A DNA stretch of 64,000 bases from Thiothrix sp. (GTDB lineage Bacteria > Pseudomonadota > Gammaproteobacteria > Thiotrichales > Thiotrichaceae): positions 1 to 64,000 of the forward strand of contig SSFA01000015.1 in assembly GCA_008015155.1 (NCBI GenBank), written 5' to 3'. Position 1 is the stretch's first letter, and every line of letters begins with the position of its first letter. The notes under the pieces were generated by a model. The model did no database searches, was not told the origin of the DNA, and saw only the letters and a program-made list of their open reading frames with translations. This document shows, in pieces, positions 26,204 to 33,231 of the stretch. The position numbers and the translations under genes were made by a program.

Positions 26204-27748
26204 ATGGCTAATAATATTTCAATTTTGAGTATTAAGGATACGAACAGTATAAAAGACCCTAGAGTAAAAGCGGTCGCTGAGCAAATGCTGAATGTAGTTA
26301 AGGTCTCTACAGAAAAAGCCTATGCAGCCGCTGTTAGGCCGAATGAGTTTAAATTACCTGCCGATAGAAATTCACTGGAGCAGGTTTTATCAAGAAATCT
26401 CCAACGAAAATCCGCCGATAAGCGCGCTAGTATGGCGAATAAAGCACTGGCTTTAGCGAAGCGCCCTGCGGCAGAGCGGATTAGGGACTATGGTCAGCAA
26501 TTAGGGCAAATCAATCTAGCTAGCCCCAATAGTGTTGCCACAGAATTAAGAAAGCTGCCCGTCGCGGCTGAAATTAAAACCTCTGTCGAGTATTTAAACA
26601 GTATCTCGCGGAAGTTAAATACGCATGTGATTGTCCCGCAATATGTTGTGCTTAATCCAGTTTTTGTTAATCCCAATATTTTTAGAGCACAACAAGCGAA
26701 AGATGAATTAGAATTTCGTTTACACCAAGTCTTGTGTGTCCGCGAAACGCAACCTATTGGAGGAAGTGATGAAATTGCTCTTGGTGGTATGGCGATAGAT
26801 GCTGAAATGAACACGATTCCTATCCCTGAGCAATTTGTAGGTAGTTTTAGTGATTCGGGTGTGGCTAAGAATTATCTTCCACCACAACAATTCTTCTCTC
26901 CAAAAATTAATCTGCGTGCGGGTAATTCTTGGCCAAAGGAATATATAGTCACGATGACCATGGCCGAAAAGGATGGGAGTGGTTTTAGCCGTTTCTTAGT
27001 GGAGTTATGGTCATCCCTTAAAACGGAGATAACTACTGCGGTTGCTACTGCGGTGGGTGCCGGAGTTGGAGCGGCTTTAGGCTCTATTATTCCGGGAGTC
27101 GGCAGTATTATTGGTGCTGCGGTGGGAGCTGCTATTGGTGCTTTCGTGGACTGGCTAACTAAGACTTTTGGAGATGATGTTTTTGATCCTGTTAGCGTGG
27201 CGATTGTGATTCCATCTCTAGGGCATCTTTGGGATGGGCGTGCAGAAAGCTCAGCTCAATATGCGACCTTCACAGGGTATGGCGGGGAGTATCGCTTGAC
27301 TTATGATTGGCGGCGCACCTTTGAAGCTCCTCCTCCACAATTGCAAACACGTCGCTTAACCGGTAAAGCGATGATGTATGCACTGGATCACGAGTATACT
27401 GGGCGTAACCCACAAAGAACTGTGGAGCATGCGATTAATTTACCACTGACTGCTTTGGGTACTAATTATGATCTGAATCTACCCCCCTTAGGTGTTGGGG
27501 GTGAGGTACGTCTAGAAGCTAGAGTCACAGCTACCTTAATGGATGTGAGTTCAGGACGGATACGGGTACAAGGTGAACTCTTATTGTTTGAAGGTGATAG
27601 TGAGAGTAGTAATGATCTCGATGGTCGGCAGCCAGTTGATTTTATTTTAGCACCGAATGAATCCCGCTCAGTATCAGTGGTGGTGCGTAATACGGACGAA
27701 GGTGGTGATGTGGGCGAGGTTAAGTTCGAGTTGACGAATAGTATTTAA
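26204..27748 (+). CDS. Glycine-zipper protein of unknown function paired with the subtilase
   Basis: A 514-residue protein without a signal peptide. Residues 1-140 are helical and polar. Residues 150-260 contain a beta-rich region with LHQVLCVRETQPIGGSDEIALGG. Residues 275-320 form a glycine-zipper hairpin (AVGAGVGAALGSIIPGVGSI followed by IGAAVGAAIGAF), two Gly/Ala-rich hydrophobic helices around a Pro-Gly turn, as in pore-forming or membrane-inserting segments. The C-terminus is beta-rich (GYGGEYRLTYDWRRTFE). I recall broadly distributed uncharacterised proteins with the GSDEI-plus-zipper layout but cannot name the family. ATG 26204 has AAGGAG seven bases upstream and is preferred to GTG 26201. 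Confidence 0.72.
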   Translation: MANNISILSIKDTNSIKDPRVKAVAEQMLNVVKVSTEKAYAAAVRPNEFKLPADRNSLEQVLSRNLQRKSADKRASMANKALALAKRPAAERIRDYGQQLGQINLASPNSVATELRKLPVAAEIKTSVEYLNSISRKLNTHVIVPQYVVLNPVFVNPNIFRAQQAKDELEFRLHQVLCVRETQPIGGSDEIALGGMAIDAEMNTIPIPEQFVGSFSDSGVAKNYLPPQQFFSPKINLRAGNSWPKEYIVTMTMAEKDGSGFSRFLVELWSSLKTEITTAVATAVGAGVGAALGSIIPGVGSIIGAAVGAAIGAFVDWLTKTFGDDVFDPVSVAIVIPSLGHLWDGRAESSAQYATFTGYGGEYRLTYDWRRTFEAPPPQLQTRRLTGKAMMYALDHEYTGRNPQRTVEHAINLPLTALGTNYDLNLPPLGVGGEVRLEARVTATLMDVSSGRIRVQGELLLFEGDSESSNDLDGRQPVDFILAPNESRSVSVVVRNTDEGGDVGEVKFELTNSI

Positions 27749-27776
27749 AGTTAAATTTTCTCTGCGCTCTCTGTTT

Positions 27777-27806
27777 CCCCTGCCGCTTTCAGCGGTGGGG
27801 GATTTT
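27777..27806 (+). terminator. Terminator-like hairpin after the glycine-zipper protein gene
   Basis: CCCCTGCCGCT, TTC and AGCGGTGGGGG form a G/C stem (with one bulge and one G-T pair) followed by ATTTT. It lies 28 bases after the stop. The T run is short, so termination may be partial. Confidence 0.65.
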
Positions 27807-27959
27807 AGTTTTCAGGCGCTATGAATAAAAAATCCCTTTTTAAAAAATACCTCATCAGGCGTTTACTGATAGTGTATCTTGATCTATAAAAAGGGTTAGC
27901 TAAAATCAAGCTAAAGTTAATAAAACTAAACTAGTTTACCCGTATCCAGCCTTAATTTT

Positions 27960-27986
27960 TTGAAAATGCCTCAGAGGTTGAGGCAT
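27960..27986 (-). terminator. Terminator-like hairpin after the 89-residue protein gene
   Basis: On the minus strand ATGCCTCA, ACCTC and TGAGGCAT are followed by TTTCAAAAAAT, about 45 bases after the stop codon. The stem is perfect for eight pairs, but the T run is weak. Confidence 0.6.
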
Positions 27987-28029
27987 AAAATTAAAAAATT
28001 TTTAAGTATATATTTCTTACAGTTCGTTA

Positions 28030-28299
28030 TTATTCTTTCATCGAGCTGGCAATTTCACTCAATAAACTATTGATTAGATCAGTAGGTGATTGATTTGAGG
28101 GAGTATTTAAAGCAGTTTGAAACTGCTGTGCCGCAGCCAACATGTTCTGTTCAGTTTGATTAACTCCCCCTGATGAAATGCTAGTTTGCGCAGAACTTAG
28201 GGTGACGGATGAGTTGCTGGTATAGTCTAATCCAGTCTGTGGGGTCTGTACGCCGATATCGCCACGCGCAAAGTCATTTTTAGGATCGATGATTGACAT
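28030..28299 (-). CDS. Small Ser/Gln/Asn/Thr-rich protein of unknown function
   Basis: An 89-residue protein not recognised from any family. It has no signal peptide. The middle is low-complexity and polar (TSNSSVTLSSAQTSISSGG), with amphipathic helices at QTEQNMLAAAQQFQTAL and PTDLINSLLSEIASSMKE. The style resembles that of the larger Ser-rich protein at 20338: no signal, polar linker, short Leu/Ile amphipathic helix. AAGGAAAT precedes the ATG. It has its own promoter, with the shared AGGTATTCA motif and a 5' hairpin, plus a downstream terminator-like hairpin, so it is a free-standing regulated gene. Its placement between the protease module and the fimbrial operon suggests a common purpose. 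Confidence 0.65.
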   Translation of the reverse strand: MSIIDPKNDFARGDIGVQTPQTGLDYTSNSSVTLSSAQTSISSGGVNQTEQNMLAAAQQFQTALNTPSNQSPTDLINSLLSEIASSMKE

Positions 28300-28334
28300 A
28301 GTATTTCCTTGTTAAAGTGAGTTTTTCCATTCAT

Positions 28335-28352
28335 GATGACTTTATAGTCATC
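28335..28352 (-). promoter_or_regulatory. 5' stem-loop of the 89-residue protein mRNA
   Basis: GATGACT, ATAA, AGTCATC: seven pairs around a four-base loop. If transcription starts about seven bases after the TAAAAT box at 28359-28364, the stem-loop sits almost exactly at the 5' end of the transcript. Such hairpins commonly protect abundant mRNAs from 5'-dependent decay. Confidence 0.45.
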
Positions 28353-28358
28353 GGTCTA

Positions 28359-28410
28359 ATTTTAACGGGTTTTTATTGGTTACCCTACTACCCATTTGAA
28401 TACCTACATT
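28359..28410 (-). promoter_or_regulatory. Motif AGGTATTCAAATGGGTA and -10 box upstream of the 89-residue protein gene
   Basis: On the minus strand GTAGGTATTCAAATGGGTA lies within 28389-28407, followed by a third GGGTA repeat, with TAAAAT at 28359-28364 as the -10 box. The arrangement is the same as upstream of the fimbrial chaperone, and the -10 position differs by a single base. It lies just beyond the end of the fimbrial operon. Confidence 0.6.
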
Positions 28411-28411
28411 T

Positions 28412-28990
28412 TTAAATGGCGGAAGTGGTGAAGTTTAAAGTGTCCTTATAAGTACCAGCCTCTGGTATATAGTTAATAACCATGTTGAAAATTAAATTCT
28501 CTGCATATTCGCAGTGATTACTTGAAATATCGCTTTCAATAAAAGCTGGGTTAATGCCACCTGCATTAATGGCAGGTGCTGCGGGGCTAATCGCATGTAA
28601 TGTATAAGGAATCGGTCGCCCAGGCTGGCCTGCTCCGGTTTGTGTGGCTGAGCTATTAACCAAAGTCCAGTTTCGAGCAGATTGAATGCTGACTCTACAA
28701 GCCCGCTTTCCAGCTAGAAATTCACCGGTTGCACTAAATTCTAAGAGTCCTAAAGAGCGTTGGATTCTTTTTAATAGTGGGTTACTAATGGTGATAGTTT
28801 GTGCATCATCAGCAAAAACGAAGTCAGAACTGGTTATAGAGCCTGTCGTATTGCCAAACAGGGTTAAAGAAATTTCTGGTTCAGGGGCATCCACAGTCAA
28901 ATTAACCATATGCGTGCCACTATCAGCAGCACTGGCAACATTGTTGCCTAGCGCCAAAGCCAATAGAGACACAAAAGTAAAAACTTTCAT
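28412..28990 (-). CDS. CS1-type fimbrial subunit
   Basis: A 192-residue exported protein. The signal peptide is VFTFVSLLALALGNNVASAA. The N-terminal donor strand-like segment THMVNLTVDAPEPEISL is alternately hydrophobic, as expected for subunits assembled by donor-strand exchange. The body is beta-rich with two cysteines (RACRVSIQ and NHCEYAENL) and ends NFTTSAI. It is the fourth and last gene of the chaperone-usher-subunit-subunit operon. AGGAGTGAGAC precedes the ATG. The paralogue directly upstream is similar in length and layout, and the major/minor roles cannot be decided from sequence. Confidence 0.72.
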   Translation of the reverse strand: MKVFTFVSLLALALGNNVASAADSGTHMVNLTVDAPEPEISLTLFGNTTGSITSSDFVFADDAQTITISNPLLKRIQRSLGLLEFSATGEFLAGKRACRVSIQSARNWTLVNSSATQTGAGQPGRPIPYTLHAISPAAPAINAGGINPAFIESDISSNHCEYAENLIFNMVINYIPEAGTYKDTLNFTTSAI

Positions 28991-29002
28991 GTCTCACTCC
29001 TG

Positions 29003-29578
29003 TTAGTTGACAGCAACATTAAAGGTAATAATATCTTGATAGTCTGTGCTACTTGTAACTTCTGGTTTGGTTGTGCCTGCAACTAACACCAAGTCGAGCA
29101 TCTTGCTAACGTCACACTCACCAGCTCCATCCACAAGCTCAGCAATCTCTCCTCCGAAGACGGTATCGGTTGCATTTTCGTGACCGAATATGATTGTCGT
29201 CTGCCCATGTTCCTTAAGACCATATTTCAAGCTTGGTGCATCTGTTGCGGATAAAGTCCAATCACCTGTAGCAGTGATTCGGCAATATAGATTTTGTCCA
29301 GTCGGTTGGTGGTGCGCAACAATACCGATTGTTCCTAATTGTTCGTAAACTAATACCCCTGTAGCAGAGGTTAGCTCACTCCAATTGAACTGATTGGAAC
29401 CACTTGCTGTAAGCTGTCCTTCAATAGGGTCGCCGACTAGACTACCAGTAATATCAAACGTGGGGGTGGGGATGGGTGGGTCTACGGTCAGAGTAATGGT
29501 ATGGTTACCTGTAGCAGCGGCGAAAGCCGCGCCACTTACAGCACAGGCGATAGCGACAATCATGAGTTGCTTTTTCAT
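29003..29578 (-). CDS. CS1-type fimbrial subunit (usher-proximal)
   Basis: A 191-residue exported protein with the signal peptide MIVAIACAVSGAAFAA and a donor-strand-like N-terminus GNHTITLTVDPPIPTPTFDI. Its two cysteines are in YCRITATGDW and GECDVSKMLD. It follows the usher gene by 52 bases and precedes the second subunit by 12. The usher/chaperone type (alternate or alpha class, CooB/CooC-like) makes it a CS1-like pilin. The frame opens at a GTG (29587), but ATG 29578 has AAGGAG eight bases upstream and starts the signal peptide properly. Confidence 0.74.
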   Translation of the reverse strand: MKKQLMIVAIACAVSGAAFAAATGNHTITLTVDPPIPTPTFDITGSLVGDPIEGQLTASGSNQFNWSELTSATGVLVYEQLGTIGIVAHHQPTGQNLYCRITATGDWTLSATDAPSLKYGLKEHGQTTIIFGHENATDTVFGGEIAELVDGAGECDVSKMLDLVLVAGTTKPEVTSSTDYQDIITFNVAVN

Positions 29579-29630
29579 AATAAACACTCCTTGAGAAAGG
29601 TTGGGGTTGTTAGTGCTGTGCTGGGGGCTT

Positions 29631-32174
29631 TCATGAATGCGCCCTCACGGCCAGCGTTTGGGTTTCGCCGGGTTTGCCTGTCACCTGAATTTTCAGGTTG
29701 TGCAAATTCGGCAGGGAAAATAATTCGATCCGGTAGGCACCTTGACGAATCGATGAAAGGCGCATGACACCGGCTTCATCCGTAAAAAATGTCATCGGTT
29801 CTTGTGGCGAAGTCAGGGCATGTAATTTGCCGCCTTGTAGGGCGAGGGGTTGGCCTTGTGCATCGCTTAAATGCGCTTCAAGCATTGAGCCACGCTCACC
29901 ACCAACCTTAACGCGATAGCCAGTTTTGTAATCCGGTAAAAAATCAAATTCGGTAGCACTCAGATCAAAGCCTTCAGGTAGGACTAACGCATCGGTACTG
30001 ACATGCTGCACTTGATAGGCGGTTAATTGATTAAGCACTGCTGTTTGCTGCGGTTGGATTAAAGCGTCATAGTGTTCTGGCAAGCCATTCGGATCAGCTT
30101 CTTGCCGTTGAAACAAGCTCTTGCCACGGCTCACCGCCATGGCTTGTTGTAAATCAGGTGGTGCTTCTAAGATCACAAAGCTATCACTCACCGGACGCGA
30201 TAACGCGACCGCGCCATCGGCAAATACCAGCGCCGTATTCAGATTTAAACTACCACTAGAACGCTGAGTGGCTTGGCTGTGTTGCTGTTGGACGCTACCT
30301 GCAAGGCTAAAGCGCGGGTCTTGATATGACCCACTGCTACTGATCGTTCGGGTATTTTGTGAATTTTGTTCAAGTTGTAGTGAGCCTTGTAGGCTATCTT
30401 TGCCCCATTGTCCTGCTGAGCCAAGCCGATAACCAAGGCGACTCGTTTGGCTACCGGAATCATAATTCCCATCGAGTTGCTGGCTGCGTTTCCCCGCTTG
30501 GCTAGCTAGGGGCAAACTAAAGCCGACCCTTAGTCCAAAATCATGCGTTTGCTGTTGACTCGTTTGGGTATTGGCATAAACCGAGGCTTGCAGATAAGGG
30601 TTAATTTGTGCGTAGACATTGGCACTTAAATAGGCTGCTTGTTTGTCATCGTGATAATGGCGTTGGCTGAGATTGAGATTGGCGTTAATTTTTTCTGTGA
30701 AGCTTTTACTTAAACTTAAGCTCGCTTGATAGTGCAAAGCCTGCGTTGCAGAGCCACTCGTGCCTAGCCATGCGCTTTCACTCAAGGCTTGATAATGCTG
30801 GCTATAGGCTTCTAAAGAAAAATCCCAGTTAATCGGATAGTGTTTGGCAGGGTCTGACGGGTTTGCAGGGCGAGCACTGATTTGTAAACGAGCGGCTTGG
30901 CCTGCTTGACCATCAGGACGACGTGTATGACTCAAGCCCGCATTGATATTGCCTAAGGCGGTTGCCCAAATTGCATCGGCGCCGATTTGATGATGCTTAC
31001 CATCGGTTTGTGCATCGACACCCGCAGTGAGCTGTTCAGTGATGCCTTGTTGATAATAAGCACTGACGATTTTACGTTGCGTATCATAACTGCGTTCTTG
31101 ACCGCGTTGTGCCGCCGGAAAACCCACGCTAATGGCATAGCGGGAAATATCTGGATGCAGTAAACGGCTATCGGTGAAATGACTGAAGGTTTGAATACTG
31201 ACTTTGCCGAAATCATCAGTGATTTTTAGCTTAACCTGATTACTCCCCAAAGCATCAATGGCTCGCATGTCGTAGTCACCCGCTTTCAGCTTCAGGGTGC
31301 GCTTGAGGCTGCCATCTTGCCAAACCTCCACCTCTGCATCGTTGCTGAGGGTAAAACGATGATTGCCTTGAGGGGTATAGGTCTGTCCACTCGCCCAGAT
31401 CAAATCATGCATGACTTGAACCCCACCGAGTGGCAGTGAGCTTTGAAAATTGCGCCCAGAGCTGCTGATGTCCCCAATTTGATAACGACGCTCGGCTTCG
31501 GCGTCATCAATCACCAGTCGGCTCTGTTCACGGCGCAAACCGGTTTCCAAACGGCTGTCATAAGTGAATAAATTTTCAAACACATAGCCTTGAGCATTGA
31601 AGGCCGTTTCCAGCCGAATTTGTTGGCGGGTTGCTTGGGCAGGGGCATCAAATTCGTGTTGTAACGCGCCATAAAAATTAATATGCCCACTGAGTTTGGC
31701 CGGTTCAGCTAAGCGTTCCGGAATCACGTTTTGCCGACCTCCCAGATTTAATAAGGAGCGCATCCGCCGATTCAGGCTTTTGCTATTGATTTTGATGTCA
31801 ATTTTTAGCTCCATTAAGTTATACCGTGCTTTAACGCCGACACTTTCTAAGGTGCTCAAGTTAAGCCAAACTTGTCCTTGTGATTGCTGTTCGAGTTGTT
31901 GATAGAGATTTGCTTTTAAGTAGGGTTGTAAGCGTGGCAGGAGCACTTCACGTTGTAAGCGCGTCAGTTGAGTTTGATCAGTCAAGGCGCGGATTTGCCC
32001 GCCACCTTGACCATTCACACTAAACTCAGTCTCTAATTCAGAGGGGAGCTTGGCTACAGTGTTTCCAAATACTTGTTGGTAAATAGCTGCCAACTCCTCT
32101 TCAGTATTCGCCGCTTGACTGAGGCTACTACTGAGCACTAGAGGGGCTGCTAGCCAAAAAGTTTGCTTAGCCAT
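29631..32174 (-). CDS. CS1-type (alternate) fimbrial outer-membrane usher
   Basis: An 847-residue outer-membrane usher of the alternate chaperone-usher (TcfC/CooC-like) class. It has a signal peptide (TFWLAAPLVLSSSLSQAA), an N-terminal periplasmic domain, then a long beta-barrel region (alternating strands such as NANLNLSQRHYHDDKQAAYL and QASVYANTQTSQQQTHDFGL). The C-terminal part is likely to include a TcfC E-set-like domain (GYRVKVGGERGSMLEAHLSDAQ and onwards). It threads subunits through the outer membrane. Start ATG 32174 has AAGGA eight bases upstream, better than ATG 32183, which overlaps that site. It lies 17 bases after the chaperone gene. Confidence 0.85.
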   Translation of the reverse strand: MAKQTFWLAAPLVLSSSLSQAANTEEELAAIYQQVFGNTVAKLPSELETEFSVNGQGGGQIRALTDQTQLTRLQREVLLPRLQPYLKANLYQQLEQQSQGQVWLNLSTLESVGVKARYNLMELKIDIKINSKSLNRRMRSLLNLGGRQNVIPERLAEPAKLSGHINFYGALQHEFDAPAQATRQQIRLETAFNAQGYVFENLFTYDSRLETGLRREQSRLVIDDAEAERRYQIGDISSSGRNFQSSLPLGGVQVMHDLIWASGQTYTPQGNHRFTLSNDAEVEVWQDGSLKRTLKLKAGDYDMRAIDALGSNQVKLKITDDFGKVSIQTFSHFTDSRLLHPDISRYAISVGFPAAQRGQERSYDTQRKIVSAYYQQGITEQLTAGVDAQTDGKHHQIGADAIWATALGNINAGLSHTRRPDGQAGQAARLQISARPANPSDPAKHYPINWDFSLEAYSQHYQALSESAWLGTSGSATQALHYQASLSLSKSFTEKINANLNLSQRHYHDDKQAAYLSANVYAQINPYLQASVYANTQTSQQQTHDFGLRVGFSLPLASQAGKRSQQLDGNYDSGSQTSRLGYRLGSAGQWGKDSLQGSLQLEQNSQNTRTISSSGSYQDPRFSLAGSVQQQHSQATQRSSGSLNLNTALVFADGAVALSRPVSDSFVILEAPPDLQQAMAVSRGKSLFQRQEADPNGLPEHYDALIQPQQTAVLNQLTAYQVQHVSTDALVLPEGFDLSATEFDFLPDYKTGYRVKVGGERGSMLEAHLSDAQGQPLALQGGKLHALTSPQEPMTFFTDEAGVMRLSSIRQGAYRIELFSLPNLHNLKIQVTGKPGETQTLAVRAHS

Positions 32175-32191
32175 GCCTACCATCCTTGGGC

Positions 32192-33046
32192 TTAAGGTTG
32201 ACTACTTAAGCGTCCTTGCCAAGTTTTGCTTGCGTCAAAGCCCGACGGGATTGGCAAGATAAAATGGCGAGTGGCCCCCCCCAGCAGATTTTGCTGGAGC
32301 AAATTACCGAGTTGTTGACCACTGAGCTTGAAGCTTTGCCCAACTGGGTTGCTGAGCTGTAAGCCTAATTGGTGCAGAATAATGTGTTCATGCGTAGGAT
32401 TATGCACCGTCACTGACAGGCGTTTACCTTGAGCGGTATTCACCACTTGAACTTGTTTGACCACTAAAGCTTCTGGCCGAGTGCTGGTTTGATTAGCCGC
32501 TTGTTCTATGGCGGCTAGTTCGGCAGCCGATGGTGTGTAATCCGCAGAGCGCGCGACGGGTGTCGTTAAAGCACTCGCTGCATTGGCGGGTTTCACATAG
32601 AGTGCGCCTTCCATCGTCATCACAATATTCAGGCTAATATCACCCTTCTGTTCCAGTTGAATGGGTAATTGTTTAGCGATGAAACGATAAGCTTGTTCAC
32701 GATTCACCATGCCTCCCACCCACTTTACTTTGACTTTTTGAGTACCACCGCCGGGGATAACCACTTGTGAGGGGTGAACACTAAATGAGCTTGCCGCCGG
32801 ATTGCGCTGCTCGCTGCCATCGGTGTTTTGTTGACGAGTGGTGACACTGAATTGAATAGCAGCAGGCTTGGGGCTGCTATTAGTGAGTAAATAAATTTGC
32901 TCAGATTTTATGCCAGTGGCATCTAAAGCAGCAACTGCAGGGCTAAGCTGAAAAGCATAACTGCAAGTAGTTAAGGATAAGTAGCTTAGAAAAATAGATA
33001 AAAGGTAGCTTAGTTTATATTTGCTAGTTAAATTTTGAATAGACAT
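32192..33046 (-). CDS. Periplasmic fimbrial chaperone, alternate (CooB-like) class
   Basis: A 284-residue periplasmic chaperone with a signal peptide (YLLSIFLSYLSLTTCSYA). The first immunoglobulin-like domain carries IQFSVTTRQQNTDGSEQRNP and VIPGGGTQKVKVKWVGG, followed by YRFIAKQLPIQL, the strand that stabilises subunits before export. A second domain follows (VQVVNTAQGKRLSVTVHNPTH). It is the first gene of the operon, and the shared promoter motif lies 64 bases upstream of the start. A CooD-like tip adhesin gene was not found. Confidence 0.8.
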   Translation of the reverse strand: MSIQNLTSKYKLSYLLSIFLSYLSLTTCSYAFQLSPAVAALDATGIKSEQIYLLTNSSPKPAAIQFSVTTRQQNTDGSEQRNPAASSFSVHPSQVVIPGGGTQKVKVKWVGGMVNREQAYRFIAKQLPIQLEQKGDISLNIVMTMEGALYVKPANAASALTTPVARSADYTPSAAELAAIEQAANQTSTRPEALVVKQVQVVNTAQGKRLSVTVHNPTHEHIILHQLGLQLSNPVGQSFKLSGQQLGNLLQQNLLGGATRHFILPIPSGFDASKTWQGRLSSQP

Positions 33047-33083
33047 GCTTCAAATCTCAATTAGATGGGGTGGTTGTTTTGAG

Positions 33084-33131
33084 ATTTTAATGCCTATCAA
33101 AATAAAAATAATCACCCAAATGAATACCTCT
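33084..33131 (-). promoter_or_regulatory. Motif AGGTATTCATTTGGGTG and -10 box upstream of the fimbrial operon
   Basis: On the minus strand AGAGGTATTCATTTGGGTGA lies within 33111-33131, and TAAAAT at 33084-33089 is a good -10 box. Counting from the first A of AGGTA, the -10 starts at base 41, compared with base 42 at the 89-residue protein gene and base 38 at the subtilase gene. No -35 box matching the consensus is seen, as expected if an activator bound at the motif recruits RNA polymerase. Confidence 0.62.
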
Positions 33132-33231
33132 ATTTGAGTGGGATTATTCTAGCTAATCAATGAGTTTGCTTTAATCGTTAAATATAAACCGCTTATCTGA
33201 TATTGTTTTTATTTAAAATTAAAGTAAAAGT

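Larger units (their letters stand above)
27749..28029. other. Convergent intergenic region with two hairpins
   Basis: It separates the glycine-zipper gene from the convergent 89-residue protein gene and holds the two terminator-like hairpins listed separately. The rest is AT-rich, with nothing else seen. Confidence 0.5.
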
